NCBI GenBank assembly: GCA_017465545.1
Contig: JAFTVY010000055.1
Span: forward strand, 1 to 64,000
Source: Ruminiclostridium sp.
GTDB taxonomy: Bacteria > Bacillota > Clostridia > Oscillospirales > Ruminococcaceae
Length of the DNA: 64,000 nt
Direction of reading: 5' to 3'
The translations under genes were made by a program, and so were the position numbers. The notes under the pieces were generated by a model. It saw only the letters and a program-made list of their open reading frames with translations, was not told the DNA's origin and ran no database searches. Of the stretch, positions 17,321 to 26,148 are shown piece after piece. How positions within the stretch are numbered: position 1 is the first letter of the stretch; each line of letters starts with the position of its first letter.

Positions 17321-18385
17321 ATGAAAAAGCACTTACTTAAAGCGGTATGTCTTTTACTTTCCGTTTCCCTGCTCTGTTCCTGCGGAACGCCCGAAGACGA
17401 ATCCGTCTTGTCTTCTGTTCCCGAAACAGCAGGTCAGGTTGAAAACTCCGTTGATGAAGCTATAAGCGGGCAGGAAACAAGTATAGCTGATTCGGAAAGC
17501 AAGTCGGAGTCTACAAAGAAACCTGAAACTGAAGAAAATTCTGTAGCTGAAACGACAACAGAAACTACTACCACCACAACAAAAGTAACAGAAACAGAAT
17601 CTACTCCAAAGCCTGAAACTACTACATCAGCCACCACAACGAAAAAGCCTGAAACTGTTGCTACACCAAAGCCCGAAACAACTACCACAACTACATCTAA
17701 AAAACCCGAAACTACAGTTACACCAAAGCCTGAAACCACCACAACAACTACTACAAAGGCACCAGAAACTACAACCATAGCCACTGAAAAACCTGATGAT
17801 ACTCCGACAGGGCATTGCGAAGGGTTTGATAAATTGTGGGGAAAAACATTAGTAGAATTAGGTGAGCCGTTAGAAAATGAAGGCTTTTATTATAATTACG
17901 GATGGGAATTTGGAGAAAAAGGCGGCAAATACTTATCGTACGGCGACTATTTTAACCTGTTTGGTATAACGCTACCCTATAACGGCTGTTGCTATAGTAC
18001 CGAACAAGGAATAACTTTACTATATGAGGTTCAGACATCTGTAGAATTACATGATGTATATGGATTTAATTTATGGGGCGGTGGTGAGTATTCTATGGGG
18101 CACTTCGAATTCTGCAAAGAAAAGAAATGCCCTGATTATGATATGTTTTTTAACAAATTAAAAGAGTTGTATGGCGAGCCAGATAAATCAAGAATTGATG
18201 GTATATTAAAAGTACACATGTGGAGTAACACTCTTGATGGCGATATTCTTTTATCTAATTATGTTAATGGTGTTAGTGTAAGTGATTACGGACACTACTA
18301 CGACACTGTTAATTTATATGTATTAGAATCTAATCACGAATTTTCAAAAGAACATATTGACTACCATTTTTCACTTGAAATATAA
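17321..18385 (+). CDS. Lipoprotein with long Thr/Pro/Lys linker and unknown C-terminal domain
   Basis: 354 aa from the ATG at 17321; GAAAGG lies about 10 bp upstream. The frame is open further upstream, but that part lies inside the leader RNA. The signal peptide MKKHLLKAVCLLLSVSLLCS precedes Cys21 and is identical at 16 of 21 positions (Cys included) to the lipoprotein at 15320. Residues about 60-165 are a repetitive linker of KPETT and TTTTT units, like linkers of secreted ruminococcal proteins that are often glycosylated (family knowledge). Residues about 168-354 form an unrecognised aromatic-rich domain (GHCEGFDKLWGKTLVELGEP). The C-terminal part uses more AT-rich codons than the linker. 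Expression probably depends on the leader upstream. Confidence 0.82.
   Translation: MKKHLLKAVCLLLSVSLLCSCGTPEDESVLSSVPETAGQVENSVDEAISGQETSIADSESKSESTKKPETEENSVAETTTETTTTTTKVTETESTPKPETTTSATTTKKPETVATPKPETTTTTTSKKPETTVTPKPETTTTTTTKAPETTTIATEKPDDTPTGHCEGFDKLWGKTLVELGEPLENEGFYYNYGWEFGEKGGKYLSYGDYFNLFGITLPYNGCCYSTEQGITLLYEVQTSVELHDVYGFNLWGGGEYSMGHFEFCKEKKCPDYDMFFNKLKELYGEPDKSRIDGILKVHMWSNTLDGDILLSNYVNGVSVSDYGHYYDTVNLYVLESNHEFSKEHIDYHFSLEI
17608..17775 (+). repeat. Low-complexity coding repeat (KPETT/TTT linker)
   Basis: Degenerate 30-60 bp units encode alternating KPETT and poly-Thr stretches. ACA, ACC and ACT codons are mixed, so it is not a simple nucleotide satellite. It could vary in length between strains. 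Confidence 0.7.
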
Positions 18386-18390
18386 ACACC

Positions 18391-18430
18391 ACACCCCACA
18401 GACGTTAAAATCTGTGGGGTGTAACTTTTT
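18391..18430. terminator. Terminator between convergent lipoprotein and metA genes
   Basis: ACACCCCACAGA (18391-18402) and TCTGTGGGGTGT (18411-18422) form a perfect 12-bp stem, followed on the plus strand by a T run. Confidence 0.9.
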
Positions 18431-19353
18431 TATAACGGCTTGATCTGTGTCAGGTCAAAGGGTGTTTCCTGATATACGCAGAAATTGAGCCAGTTTGAAT
18501 ACATAAGACTGGCATGTCCTCTCCAGCAGAAAGGAGGGACTAAATTAGGATTATCATCCGGGAAATAATTATAGGGTACGTCTATCGGCAGTCCCTTATC
18601 CACGTCTCTCATATACTCGGTTTTGAGTGTATCTCTGTCATATTCAGCGTGACCGGTAATGAATATCTGTCTGTTTGTACTGTCAGCTATTATGTATGCG
18701 CCTGAAATATCGGAATATGCCAGCATTTTAAGCTCGGGACAGTTCTGTATATCTTCAATGCTCACCTCTGTATAACGGGAATGAGGCACCATAAAAATAT
18801 CATCAAAACCCTTTAATAAGGGATGATTTTCTACGCAGAGCTTATGAGGGAAAATACCGAACATCTTTCTGTCAAGCACTCTCTTCTGAAGTCCATAGTG
18901 ATAATAAAGTCCTGCAAATGCCGCCCAGCAGATATGCACCGTACTGAAGGAATGGGACTTGCTCCATTCCATAATATCGCATAATTCCTTCCAGTAGTTT
19001 ACCGATTCAAAATCAAGAAGCTCTACAGGTGCGCCCGTTATGATAGTAGCGTCAAAATACTGATCCTTTATCTCATTGAAGGTAGTATAAAAATTTATCA
19101 GATGCTCCTGAGAGGTATTCTTAGGGTTATGGGTTTCTGTCTTTATAAGAGTAATATCTACCTGAAGGGGCGTGTTACTGAGCAGTCTTAAAAGCTGGGT
19201 TTCAGTAACTATCTTTGTGGGCATAAGATTCACTATAGCCACCTTAAGCGGTCTTATATCCTGCTTTGACGCCTTTTCGTCGGACATTACAAAGATTTTT
19301 TCGTTTACAAGCGTAGAAAACGCAGGCAGATTGTTTGGTATATTTATTGGCAT
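18430..19353 (-). CDS. metA: Homoserine O-acetyltransferase (MetA type)
   Basis: 307 aa, full length for the MetA family, which acylates homoserine in methionine synthesis. The catalytic triad is in place: Cys142 (TVHICWAAFAGLYY), His235 and Glu237 (FITGHAEYD). Residue 111 is Glu (TGAPVELLDF). In characterised enzymes Glu111 favours acetyl-CoA and Gly111 succinyl-CoA, so this should be an acetyltransferase despite the common succinyltransferase label. No SAM riboswitch or T-box is visible in the short upstream region. It is preceded on the same strand by a GNAT gene 118 bp away. Confidence 0.95.
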   Translation of the reverse strand: MPINIPNNLPAFSTLVNEKIFVMSDEKASKQDIRPLKVAIVNLMPTKIVTETQLLRLLSNTPLQVDITLIKTETHNPKNTSQEHLINFYTTFNEIKDQYFDATIITGAPVELLDFESVNYWKELCDIMEWSKSHSFSTVHICWAAFAGLYYHYGLQKRVLDRKMFGIFPHKLCVENHPLLKGFDDIFMVPHSRYTEVSIEDIQNCPELKMLAYSDISGAYIIADSTNRQIFITGHAEYDRDTLKTEYMRDVDKGLPIDVPYNYFPDDNPNLVPPFCWRGHASLMYSNWLNFCVYQETPFDLTQIKPL

Positions 19354-19471
19354 ATCTGTCTTACCTTTCTTTTATTTTCCTTTTGTTCTTTTTTATCTCA
19401 TAACAATGAATAATTTTATCATAAATCGGCATAAAAATCAATAGCTTTACAGAAAAATGAGTATTCGCCGC

Positions 19472-20005
19472 TTATTGCTCATTGCTTTCAGCATAATATC
19501 TGTAGGAGTTTATCGTAACCATCTGTGGCTTTACAGAAGATAATTCCGCTTCCCTGACGTCAACCAGCTTAAAGCCATTCTTTTCTATAACACGGTTGCT
19601 TCCCGTATTATCCTTTACGGCTTCTACTATGATTTCTTTATATCCGTCAGCTAAAAGCTGATTTACAACCGCTTCAAGCGCTTCGGTCATATATCCGTAA
19701 TTCCAATACGCTTTACCCATACAATAGCCGATAACGGGTTTTCCGTGGTGGTATCCCACTACGTCAATCATACCCATAAGCTCACTATCAGCCTTTCGCT
19801 CTATGCCGTATCGGTAGCAATTCTCATTTTTATAATCCTTAAGCCAGAAATCAACTACAGCCTTTGTAACGTCAGGACTCTGATGCGGCTTCCAGGTGAC
19901 GAATCTGGCAACCTCAGGATCGCTTGCCCATCTGCTATATATATCGTCACAGTCATCCGCTGTAATATATCTCAGTCTGAGCCGTTTCGTCTCAAGCTCC
20001 TTCAT
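19472..20005 (-). CDS. GNAT acetyltransferase, RimJ/RimL type
   Basis: The ATG at 20005 is preferred to a GTG at 20014 because GAAAGGCGG is correctly spaced only for the ATG. The 177-aa product has the RimL signature: LETKRLRLRYITADDCDDIY at the N-terminus, GYCMGKAYWNYGYMTEALEA (acetyl-CoA site) and GSNRVIEKNGFKLV. These enzymes acetylate protein N-termini, amino acids or drugs; the substrate here is unknown. It lies 22 bp after mutS2 and may be its last co-transcribed gene. Confidence 0.9.
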   Translation of the reverse strand: MKELETKRLRLRYITADDCDDIYSRWASDPEVARFVTWKPHQSPDVTKAVVDFWLKDYKNENCYRYGIERKADSELMGMIDVVGYHHGKPVIGYCMGKAYWNYGYMTEALEAVVNQLLADGYKEIIVEAVKDNTGSNRVIEKNGFKLVDVREAELSSVKPQMVTINSYRYYAESNEQ

Positions 20006-20027
20006 TTGCCACACCGCCTTTCAAAAA

Positions 20028-22403
20028 TTATCCTAATTCTGCTACCGTAACACCCATATCACCTTCGCCGTAAGTACCGTCACGGAAGGTCTTTACGTGG
20101 GGATTTCGTCTTAAAAACTGTTGTACAGCGCTTCTTAAAGCACCCGTACCCTTGCCGTGAATTATGGTGATCACAGATATACCGCTCATAAGACAGCTGT
20201 CTATAAATCTGTCAACCTCCATAACGCCTTCGTCGCCCATCATTCCACGGATGTCAAGCTCCATACCTGACTTTCTGGTGAAATTGCTTTCGGTCTTTTT
20301 GGTAACCTTGGGAGTCGTCTGCTTCTTACTTTCCTTCTTTTCTATAAGTCGGAGATTTTCCATCTTGGTTTTTGATTTCATCGAACCGATCTGTACAAAG
20401 CATATATTCTTTGCATCGGGAAGTCTTGTAAGCGTACCCTCCTGATTCAGATCCACCACAAGTACGGTATCGCCAACTTTAAGAGGTCTTGGCAGGACGT
20501 AATGCTCGATTTTCTTTTCAGAAATAGGGTTTGCAGTATCATACATACTGTTCATAGCGGAATTTATCCGTGAACGAGCACCCTTTACCTTCTGCGAAAA
20601 GTCTGCGCTTTCCTTCTGCTTTCTTATCTGCTCTAAATCTTCAAGCAGTAAATCGCCCTGAAAACGCACTTCTTCGATAATGCTCATAGCCTTGTTACGA
20701 ACAGCCTGAAGCTCCTTTTCCTTTTCCCTTTCAAGACGTTCTCTCTGTTCTTCAAGCTGGGTTGTAAGCTCTTTTGACTTTCTTTCCTCAGCCTTTACTG
20801 CAGATTTTAATTTTTCAAGCTCCTGCCTTGACTTTTCAAGAGCTTCTACAACCTCTTCAAAGCGCTTATTTTCAGTACTTACAAGTTGTTTTGCTTCTTC
20901 TATGATATATTCGTCTATACCAAGCTTTGAAGAAATAGCAAAGGCGTTTGATTTACCGGGCATACCTACTATAAATCTGTATGTCGGCTGTAAGGTTTTT
21001 ACGTCAAACTCGCAGGAAGCATTTTCTACGCCCTCTGTCTCAATAGCATACATCTTGACTTCCTGATAGTGAGTTGTTGCAAGAAGCTTGCATTCTCTGC
21101 TTTTAAGCTCCTTTAATATAGAAACCGCAAGAGCAGAGCCTTCTACAGGATCTGTTCCGGAACAAAGCTCATCCAGTAATACAAGAGAGCTTTCGTCTGC
21201 TGTTTTAAGTATCTTTACGATATTGGTCATGTGGGATGAGAAGGTAGACAAGCTCTGCTCGATACTCTGCTCGTCGCCTATATCCACGTAAACCTCATCA
21301 AACATACCTATTACGCTGTTATCACTTGCAGGTATCATCATACCGCACATAGCCATCAGCACAAGTAATCCCGCAGTCTTCAGAGAAACAGTTTTACCAC
21401 CCGTATTGGGACCTGTAACGATAAGCGAAGAATAGCTGTTACCAAGCTCCAACGTAATCGGTACGACCTTATCCTTATCGATAAGAGGATGTCTCGCCTT
21501 ATTCAGCGTGAAGCAGGGCTTTTCGCTGATTTCAGGGATAACAGCCTTCATTTTTGCACCAAGATTAGCCTTTGCAAAGTAAATTTCAAGTCTCAGGATA
21601 GTATTATAATTCCTTATCATCGCTTCAGAGAAATTTCCCGCCATTTCTGACATTTCCTTTATGATGCGCTCGATCTCCTCCTGCTCACGGGACTGCAGAA
21701 CTCTTATTTCGTTATTCGCCTCTACAACGCTCATAGGCTCTATAAAAAGAGTTGCACCCGTCTGGGATGAATCGTGTACAAGACCGCTGATTTCAGATTT
21801 ATATTCCGTCTTTACAGGAACAACGAATCTGCCGTCACGCATTGTTACAAGGCTTTCCTGCAGATATTTCTGATTTGTCTTGTTTTTTATAAGCTTGTCC
21901 AGTTGTTCTCTTATATTAAGACTCTTTTTATGAATAGCCCGTCTTATTCTTGAAAGCTCAGGGCTTGCAGAATCGGATATTTCTTCTTCTGATACTATCG
22001 AGTTTGAGATAGTCTGTTCAAGATGCTTGTTTTCCTGCAGCATATAAAAATATTCCGATAAGGAGGATTCAATGCTACTGCACTGCGAATACCAGCTTAC
22101 AAGACCTGACACCTCTCTTAATACCAGTCCTATATCAAGAAGCTCACGAAGAGACAGCGTAGAGCCCTGTGACGCTCTTTTGACGCTGAAGCATATATCT
22201 TTTATGTTAAAAAATCTCGGTGTACCGAATTTTGACGATAACGTAAAAGCGTCACCGGTCTTGGCGATTTCGCTTTTCACCATATCAATATCAAAGCTGG
22301 GTGTAATTTTAAGTATCTCCTCCTTGCAGACGTCACAATACGCCTGCTCGGACAAAAGAACCAGAACCTTGTCCAGCTCAAGTTTTTTATATTCTTTTTT
22401 CAT
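20028..22403 (-). CDS. mutS2: MutS2 ATPase/endonuclease
   Basis: 791 aa, the usual MutS2 length. Core MutS domain and ABC-like ATPase: Walker A GPNTGGKTVSLKTAG, Walker B SLVLLDELCSGTDP and THYQEVK. A long charged coiled coil (about 510-620) leads to the C-terminal Smr nuclease domain (LDIRGMMGDEGVMEVDRFID, IIHGKGTGALR). MutS2 acts on recombination intermediates and, in B. subtilis, splits collided ribosomes. No mismatch-recognition N-terminal domain is present, as expected. It follows recO by 12 bp. Confidence 0.97.
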   Translation of the reverse strand: MKKEYKKLELDKVLVLLSEQAYCDVCKEEILKITPSFDIDMVKSEIAKTGDAFTLSSKFGTPRFFNIKDICFSVKRASQGSTLSLRELLDIGLVLREVSGLVSWYSQCSSIESSLSEYFYMLQENKHLEQTISNSIVSEEEISDSASPELSRIRRAIHKKSLNIREQLDKLIKNKTNQKYLQESLVTMRDGRFVVPVKTEYKSEISGLVHDSSQTGATLFIEPMSVVEANNEIRVLQSREQEEIERIIKEMSEMAGNFSEAMIRNYNTILRLEIYFAKANLGAKMKAVIPEISEKPCFTLNKARHPLIDKDKVVPITLELGNSYSSLIVTGPNTGGKTVSLKTAGLLVLMAMCGMMIPASDNSVIGMFDEVYVDIGDEQSIEQSLSTFSSHMTNIVKILKTADESSLVLLDELCSGTDPVEGSALAVSILKELKSRECKLLATTHYQEVKMYAIETEGVENASCEFDVKTLQPTYRFIVGMPGKSNAFAISSKLGIDEYIIEEAKQLVSTENKRFEEVVEALEKSRQELEKLKSAVKAEERKSKELTTQLEEQRERLEREKEKELQAVRNKAMSIIEEVRFQGDLLLEDLEQIRKQKESADFSQKVKGARSRINSAMNSMYDTANPISEKKIEHYVLPRPLKVGDTVLVVDLNQEGTLTRLPDAKNICFVQIGSMKSKTKMENLRLIEKKESKKQTTPKVTKKTESNFTRKSGMELDIRGMMGDEGVMEVDRFIDSCLMSGISVITIIHGKGTGALRSAVQQFLRRNPHVKTFRDGTYGEGDMGVTVAELG

Positions 22404-22415
22404 TTCCTTTTCCTT

Positions 22416-23183
22416 TTATAAATTAAAGCTGATGTTTTTATAATAATCAAGAGTTTTGAAGCCTCTTCCAAGCTGTGTCAGAAGATAGAATTCAGCTATA
22501 GCGGAGAATATCCTCTCATTCTGCTCTGATACAGAAAATCTGTAAAGCTTCTCTATATCCGAATACGCCACGTATCTTAAGGTATGAAGCACCGTAGGAT
22601 TAAGCAAAAAAGCGTTTGCTTCTCCTATATCTCCCCTGCACTCCTCATAGCAATCAGAGCAATACAAAGCGCCCTCATCAGGCAGAAAATACATTTCATC
22701 ACTATCATAGCATATACATTCCTTGCAGGCTCTGAGATCCGGCATAAAGCCTATATGGGTAATAAATCTGAATTCAAACACAGCCTTTATAAACTGAAGC
22801 GATAATTTTCCCTTCTGCAGATGATAATAAGTCATGCAGACAAATCGCAATAGCTCGGTATGGTCTTCTTCAGAAGTAGCACAATATCTTATTATCTCCG
22901 CAAAATAGCTTGCAAGGGATAAGCCTTCAATAGATTTACATATATCGTAAAAGCTACAGATTGGCTCGGAGCTGTTTATCGTGTACTTGCTTCCGCTTTT
23001 TTTCAGACAGAATTTAGAGTAGCTGAAAAGAGACGCCGCACCCGAATTTTTACCGCCGATTTTCTTTACGCCATGCGCCATAACCTCAACAATGCCGAGC
23101 TTATCGGTAAAAATATCAAGAAAACAGCTGTTTTCTCCTATAACCCGTTCTCCAACAACGATTCCGTTAAGAGTGATTAGCAT
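22416..23183 (-). CDS. recO: DNA repair protein RecO
   Basis: 255 aa. N-terminal OB fold (LNGIVVGERVIGENSCFLDI), a helical middle, and a zinc-binding part with CKECICYDSD and CSDCYEEC (two Cys pairs). RecO loads RecA onto SSB-coated DNA with RecR. It directly follows era in the conserved Firmicute operon, with mutS2 downstream. Confidence 0.95.
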   Translation of the reverse strand: MLITLNGIVVGERVIGENSCFLDIFTDKLGIVEVMAHGVKKIGGKNSGAASLFSYSKFCLKKSGSKYTINSSEPICSFYDICKSIEGLSLASYFAEIIRYCATSEEDHTELLRFVCMTYYHLQKGKLSLQFIKAVFEFRFITHIGFMPDLRACKECICYDSDEMYFLPDEGALYCSDCYEECRGDIGEANAFLLNPTVLHTLRYVAYSDIEKLYRFSVSEQNERIFSAIAEFYLLTQLGRGFKTLDYYKNISFNL

Positions 23184-23201
23184 AAAAAACCTTTCTTAAT
23201 A

Positions 23202-24107
23202 TCAGTCAACCCTGAGTCCGAAATCCGCTATGGCGGATTCCTTGTTTCTCCAGTCCTCCTTGACCTTTACCCATATCTGCATATTTACCTTGCATCCGAA
23301 ATATTCTTCAATGTCAATACGGGCAAGAGAGCCGATTTTTTTCAGCATAGTTCCCTGCTTACCTATTATCATACCCTTGTGAGAAGCCTTCTCGCAAACG
23401 ATAACAACGCCTAAATCCACGATTTCGTTACCGCTTCTGTGACGGCGGGTTTCAAGGCTTTCAATATAAACCGCTACACCGTGAGGAATCTCCTCCTGCA
23501 TATTGCGTAATATCTTTTCTCTTACAAGCTCCGCGAGCCATACCTTTTCCGTCTGGTCTGTAGGCAGATCGTCATCAAAATAATGAACGGATTCCTTGGC
23601 ATATTTTTCAAGAACAGGCATAATAGCATCCGTTCCGATTCTGTTTTTAACACTTACAGGTATTATCTCCTTGAAATCATATAGCTCGCTGTAGTTTTTT
23701 ATAGTTTCAAGAAGGGATGTCTTGTCCTTTATAAGGTCAATCTTATTTATAAGCAGAATAACGTCCGTATTTTTAGCTTTGAAGCTTTCGATAAGATTAT
23801 TTTCAATCGGAGAAATTTTCTTGGTGCCGTCCACCATAAGAATGATAACGTCTACGTCGGTAATACTTTCTCTTATTGATTTTACCATCTGATCAGACAG
23901 CTTATTCTTCGCTTTGTGCATACCGGGAGTATCTATGAACACGTACTGAGTTTCACCTTTTGTAAGCACACCGTTTATTCTTGTTCTTGTAGTCTGAGGC
24001 TTTTCACTTACTATAGCAACCTTTTCTCCGACAAGAAGATTTGTAAGCGAGGATTTACCCGCATTGGGGCGTCCTGTTATAGCAATAAATGCTGATTTAG
24101 TTTCCAT
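23202..24107 (-). CDS. era: GTPase Era, 16S rRNA maturation
   Basis: 301 aa. G1 GRPNAGKSSL, switch I KPQTTRTRI, G3 DTPGMHKAK, NKIDLI, then the C-terminal KH domain (GMIIGKQGTMLKKIG). Era binds the 3' end of 16S rRNA during 30S assembly. Its start overlaps the end of dgkA by 11 bp. A cdd gene, found between dgkA and era in B. subtilis, is missing. Confidence 0.98.
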   Translation of the reverse strand: METKSAFIAITGRPNAGKSSLTNLLVGEKVAIVSEKPQTTRTRINGVLTKGETQYVFIDTPGMHKAKNKLSDQMVKSIRESITDVDVIILMVDGTKKISPIENNLIESFKAKNTDVILLINKIDLIKDKTSLLETIKNYSELYDFKEIIPVSVKNRIGTDAIMPVLEKYAKESVHYFDDDLPTDQTEKVWLAELVREKILRNMQEEIPHGVAVYIESLETRRHRSGNEIVDLGVVIVCEKASHKGMIIGKQGTMLKKIGSLARIDIEEYFGCKVNMQIWVKVKEDWRNKESAIADFGLRVD

Positions 24108-24591
24108 TTTTATTTTTTCCTTTTATATTTCTTTTTCTTCCACCCTTTGCAATAAACAGATAGAATATGCAGGCTACTCCCAGCAGCATCGCAAGATTGC
24201 CTATATCCTCTGCAAAAAAGCGGAACACCATCTTTAGCTTTTCAATATCTCCGAACAGAATAACGCCTATTACCACCGCCGCAACCGAAGACAGAAATAC
24301 CGCTCCAGCCGCAATATCCTTGCCGATTTTGGCAAGTGGCGAATATCCAGGAGACATTTTATCAATAACAACTTCAATTGCCGTGTTGATCATTTCCGTG
24401 CATATAACGATAAGACAAGTCAGTATAAGCAGTATATACTGTTCCTTTGTAAACTCGTAAAAAGCCGACAGAAACAACACGCATATCGTAGCTACTATAT
24501 GGATACGGATATTTGTTTCGTGATTTATGCAGAAAAAAATTCCGTTTGCGGCATATCTGAAGCTGTTCAACAGCTTTTTAAAAAACTCCAT
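24097..24591 (-). CDS. dgkA: Diacylglycerol/undecaprenol kinase
   Basis: 164 aa with four hydrophobic segments; the family core has three, and the extra C-terminal helix (about 126-148) precedes a Lys/Arg-rich tail. Conserved motifs: FRYAANG, EMINTAIEVVIDKM and AKIGKDIAAGAVFLSS. Gram-positive DgkA phosphorylates undecaprenol to recycle the wall-carrier lipid (family knowledge). It sits between ybeY and era as in most Firmicutes. Confidence 0.93.
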   Translation of the reverse strand: MEFFKKLLNSFRYAANGIFFCINHETNIRIHIVATICVLFLSAFYEFTKEQYILLILTCLIVICTEMINTAIEVVIDKMSPGYSPLAKIGKDIAAGAVFLSSVAAVVIGVILFGDIEKLKMVFRFFAEDIGNLAMLLGVACIFYLFIAKGGRKRNIKGKNKNGN

Positions 24592-24592
24592 A

Positions 24593-25081
24593 TTATTCTG
24601 TGGCTCTTGTTATGTTGAGACTGTCAAGTATCTCGTCCTGCAATCTGAACATTACAGCTTCACCGTCAGGATCGTTTTCGTGATCATAGCCAAGAAGATG
24701 AAGTGTAGAATGAGTAGCCAGAAAAGCCACCTCACGAATGAGAGAATGACCGTATTCTATAGCCTGCGCATGAGCCTTTTCCATGGAAATAACTATATCT
24801 CCGAGCATATATGCACCGTTTTCGGGATTGATATCATACTCATCATAAAAGCCGAGAGGAAAAGAGATTACGTCCGTTACCTTGTTTTTGTCACGGAACT
24901 CCTTGTTGAGTCGCTTTATTGTTTCGTTGTCGACAAGAGTAACCGAAACCTCAGCTATATCTCCCTCGAATTCGGTATGTGTAAGAGTCTGTGCAACACA
25001 GCGTCTTATTGTTGTACGAAGTCCCTTGGGTACCTCAATAGCCTTCTGATCGTTATGAAATGACATTATGACCTTAATCAT
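24593..25081 (-). CDS. ybeY: Endoribonuclease YbeY, rRNA maturation factor
   Basis: 162 aa with the metal-binding motif HSTLHLLGYDHEND (HxxxHxxGxDH) near residues 126-139 and VTDVISFPLGF upstream. It processes the 3' end of 16S rRNA and takes part in ribosome quality control. The start overlaps the phoH stop by 4 bp (translational coupling); dgkA begins 1 bp after its stop. Confidence 0.97.
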   Translation of the reverse strand: MIKVIMSFHNDQKAIEVPKGLRTTIRRCVAQTLTHTEFEGDIAEVSVTLVDNETIKRLNKEFRDKNKVTDVISFPLGFYDEYDINPENGAYMLGDIVISMEKAHAQAIEYGHSLIREVAFLATHSTLHLLGYDHENDPDGEAVMFRLQDEILDSLNITRATE

Positions 25082-26055
25082 ATCTTTTTACCGTCCTGTA
25101 ATTTCTTTTCGTTATAAGCTTCGTAGGCTCTTACAATATCCTGAACCAGTCTGTGACGCACTACGTCCTTTTCGCTGAAGCGGTTTATAGTTATTCCTTC
25201 GATGTTCTTCAGTATCCTTGTAGCCTCCACAAGTCCGGAGCGCTTTGAATCGGGAAGGTCTATCTGCGTAACGTCACCCGTTATTACCATCTTACTGTTA
25301 AAGCCGAGTCTTGTAAGGAACATCTTCATCTGTTCGGGTGTTGTATTCTGCGCCTCATCAAGTATTATAAAGCTGTCATCCAGCGTTCTGCCTCGCATAT
25401 ATGCAAGAGGAGCTACTTCGATACAGCCTCTCTCCATATTTCTCTGGAAAGCTTCCGCACCCATCATATCGAATAAAGCGTCATAAAGCGGTCTTAAATA
25501 AGGATCGACCTTGTTCTGAAGATCGCCGGGTAAAAAACCAAGCTTCTCACCCGCTTCCACAGCAGGTCTTGTAAGAATGATTCGCTGTACCTCGTGTGCC
25601 TTGAAGGCTCTTACTGCAAGAGCTACCGCAAGATAGGTCTTACCCGTACCCGCAGGACCTACACCGAAGGTTATCGTATTCTTCTTTATTCCTTCCACAT
25701 ATCTGCTCTGACCTACGGTTTTGGGCTTTATGGGTTTTCCCGTATGGCTTACACAAATACAGCTTTTGCTGAGTTGTTCAAGCTCCTCACCCTTACCCTC
25801 GTTAGCCATAGATATAGCATATCTGATACTCTGATCTGTAAGCGTCTCTCCCTTTGTGAGCATATCGATAAGGAGCGTTATAACCTCGCAGGCTTTCTGT
25901 ACGGCATTTTCATCGCCCTTTATCCGCACCTCATCGTCACGGCTATATATAGATACCTTATATTCCTTCTGAATGATATTGATATTTTCATCAAAATCAC
26001 CGAATAAAGCACTCATTTGTCCCATATCCGAAACAGATACAGCTTTTTCTGTCAT
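25078..26055 (-). CDS. phoH: PhoH-family ATPase (YbeZ)
   Basis: 325 aa from the ATG at 26055, with GAAAGGA 12 bp upstream; an upstream in-frame TTG would bury that site. Walker A FGVGPAGTGKTYLAVA, Walker B SFIILDEAQNTTPEQM and the SKMVITGDVTQIDL motif define the PhoH helicase-like core, preceded by a KH-like N-terminal region. It works with YbeY in RNA processing. yqfF/pgpH, normally between phoH and ybeY in B. subtilis, is absent. Confidence 0.96.
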   Translation of the reverse strand: MTEKAVSVSDMGQMSALFGDFDENINIIQKEYKVSIYSRDDEVRIKGDENAVQKACEVITLLIDMLTKGETLTDQSIRYAISMANEGKGEELEQLSKSCICVSHTGKPIKPKTVGQSRYVEGIKKNTITFGVGPAGTGKTYLAVALAVRAFKAHEVQRIILTRPAVEAGEKLGFLPGDLQNKVDPYLRPLYDALFDMMGAEAFQRNMERGCIEVAPLAYMRGRTLDDSFIILDEAQNTTPEQMKMFLTRLGFNSKMVITGDVTQIDLPDSKRSGLVEATRILKNIEGITINRFSEKDVVRHRLVQDIVRAYEAYNEKKLQDGKKI

Positions 26056-26148
26056 ATAATAAAATTTTCCTTTCAAAAAAATGCATATATATTGATATTA
26101 TAGCACAAACAAGCGTTATTTTCAATATAAAACGTCTATTTTTTTGCT

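Noticed and set aside
17434..17784. Val-rich 116-codon minus-strand frame
   Set aside because: It is the complement of the Thr-rich linker (ACN codons read as GTN-type) inside a clear lipoprotein gene.
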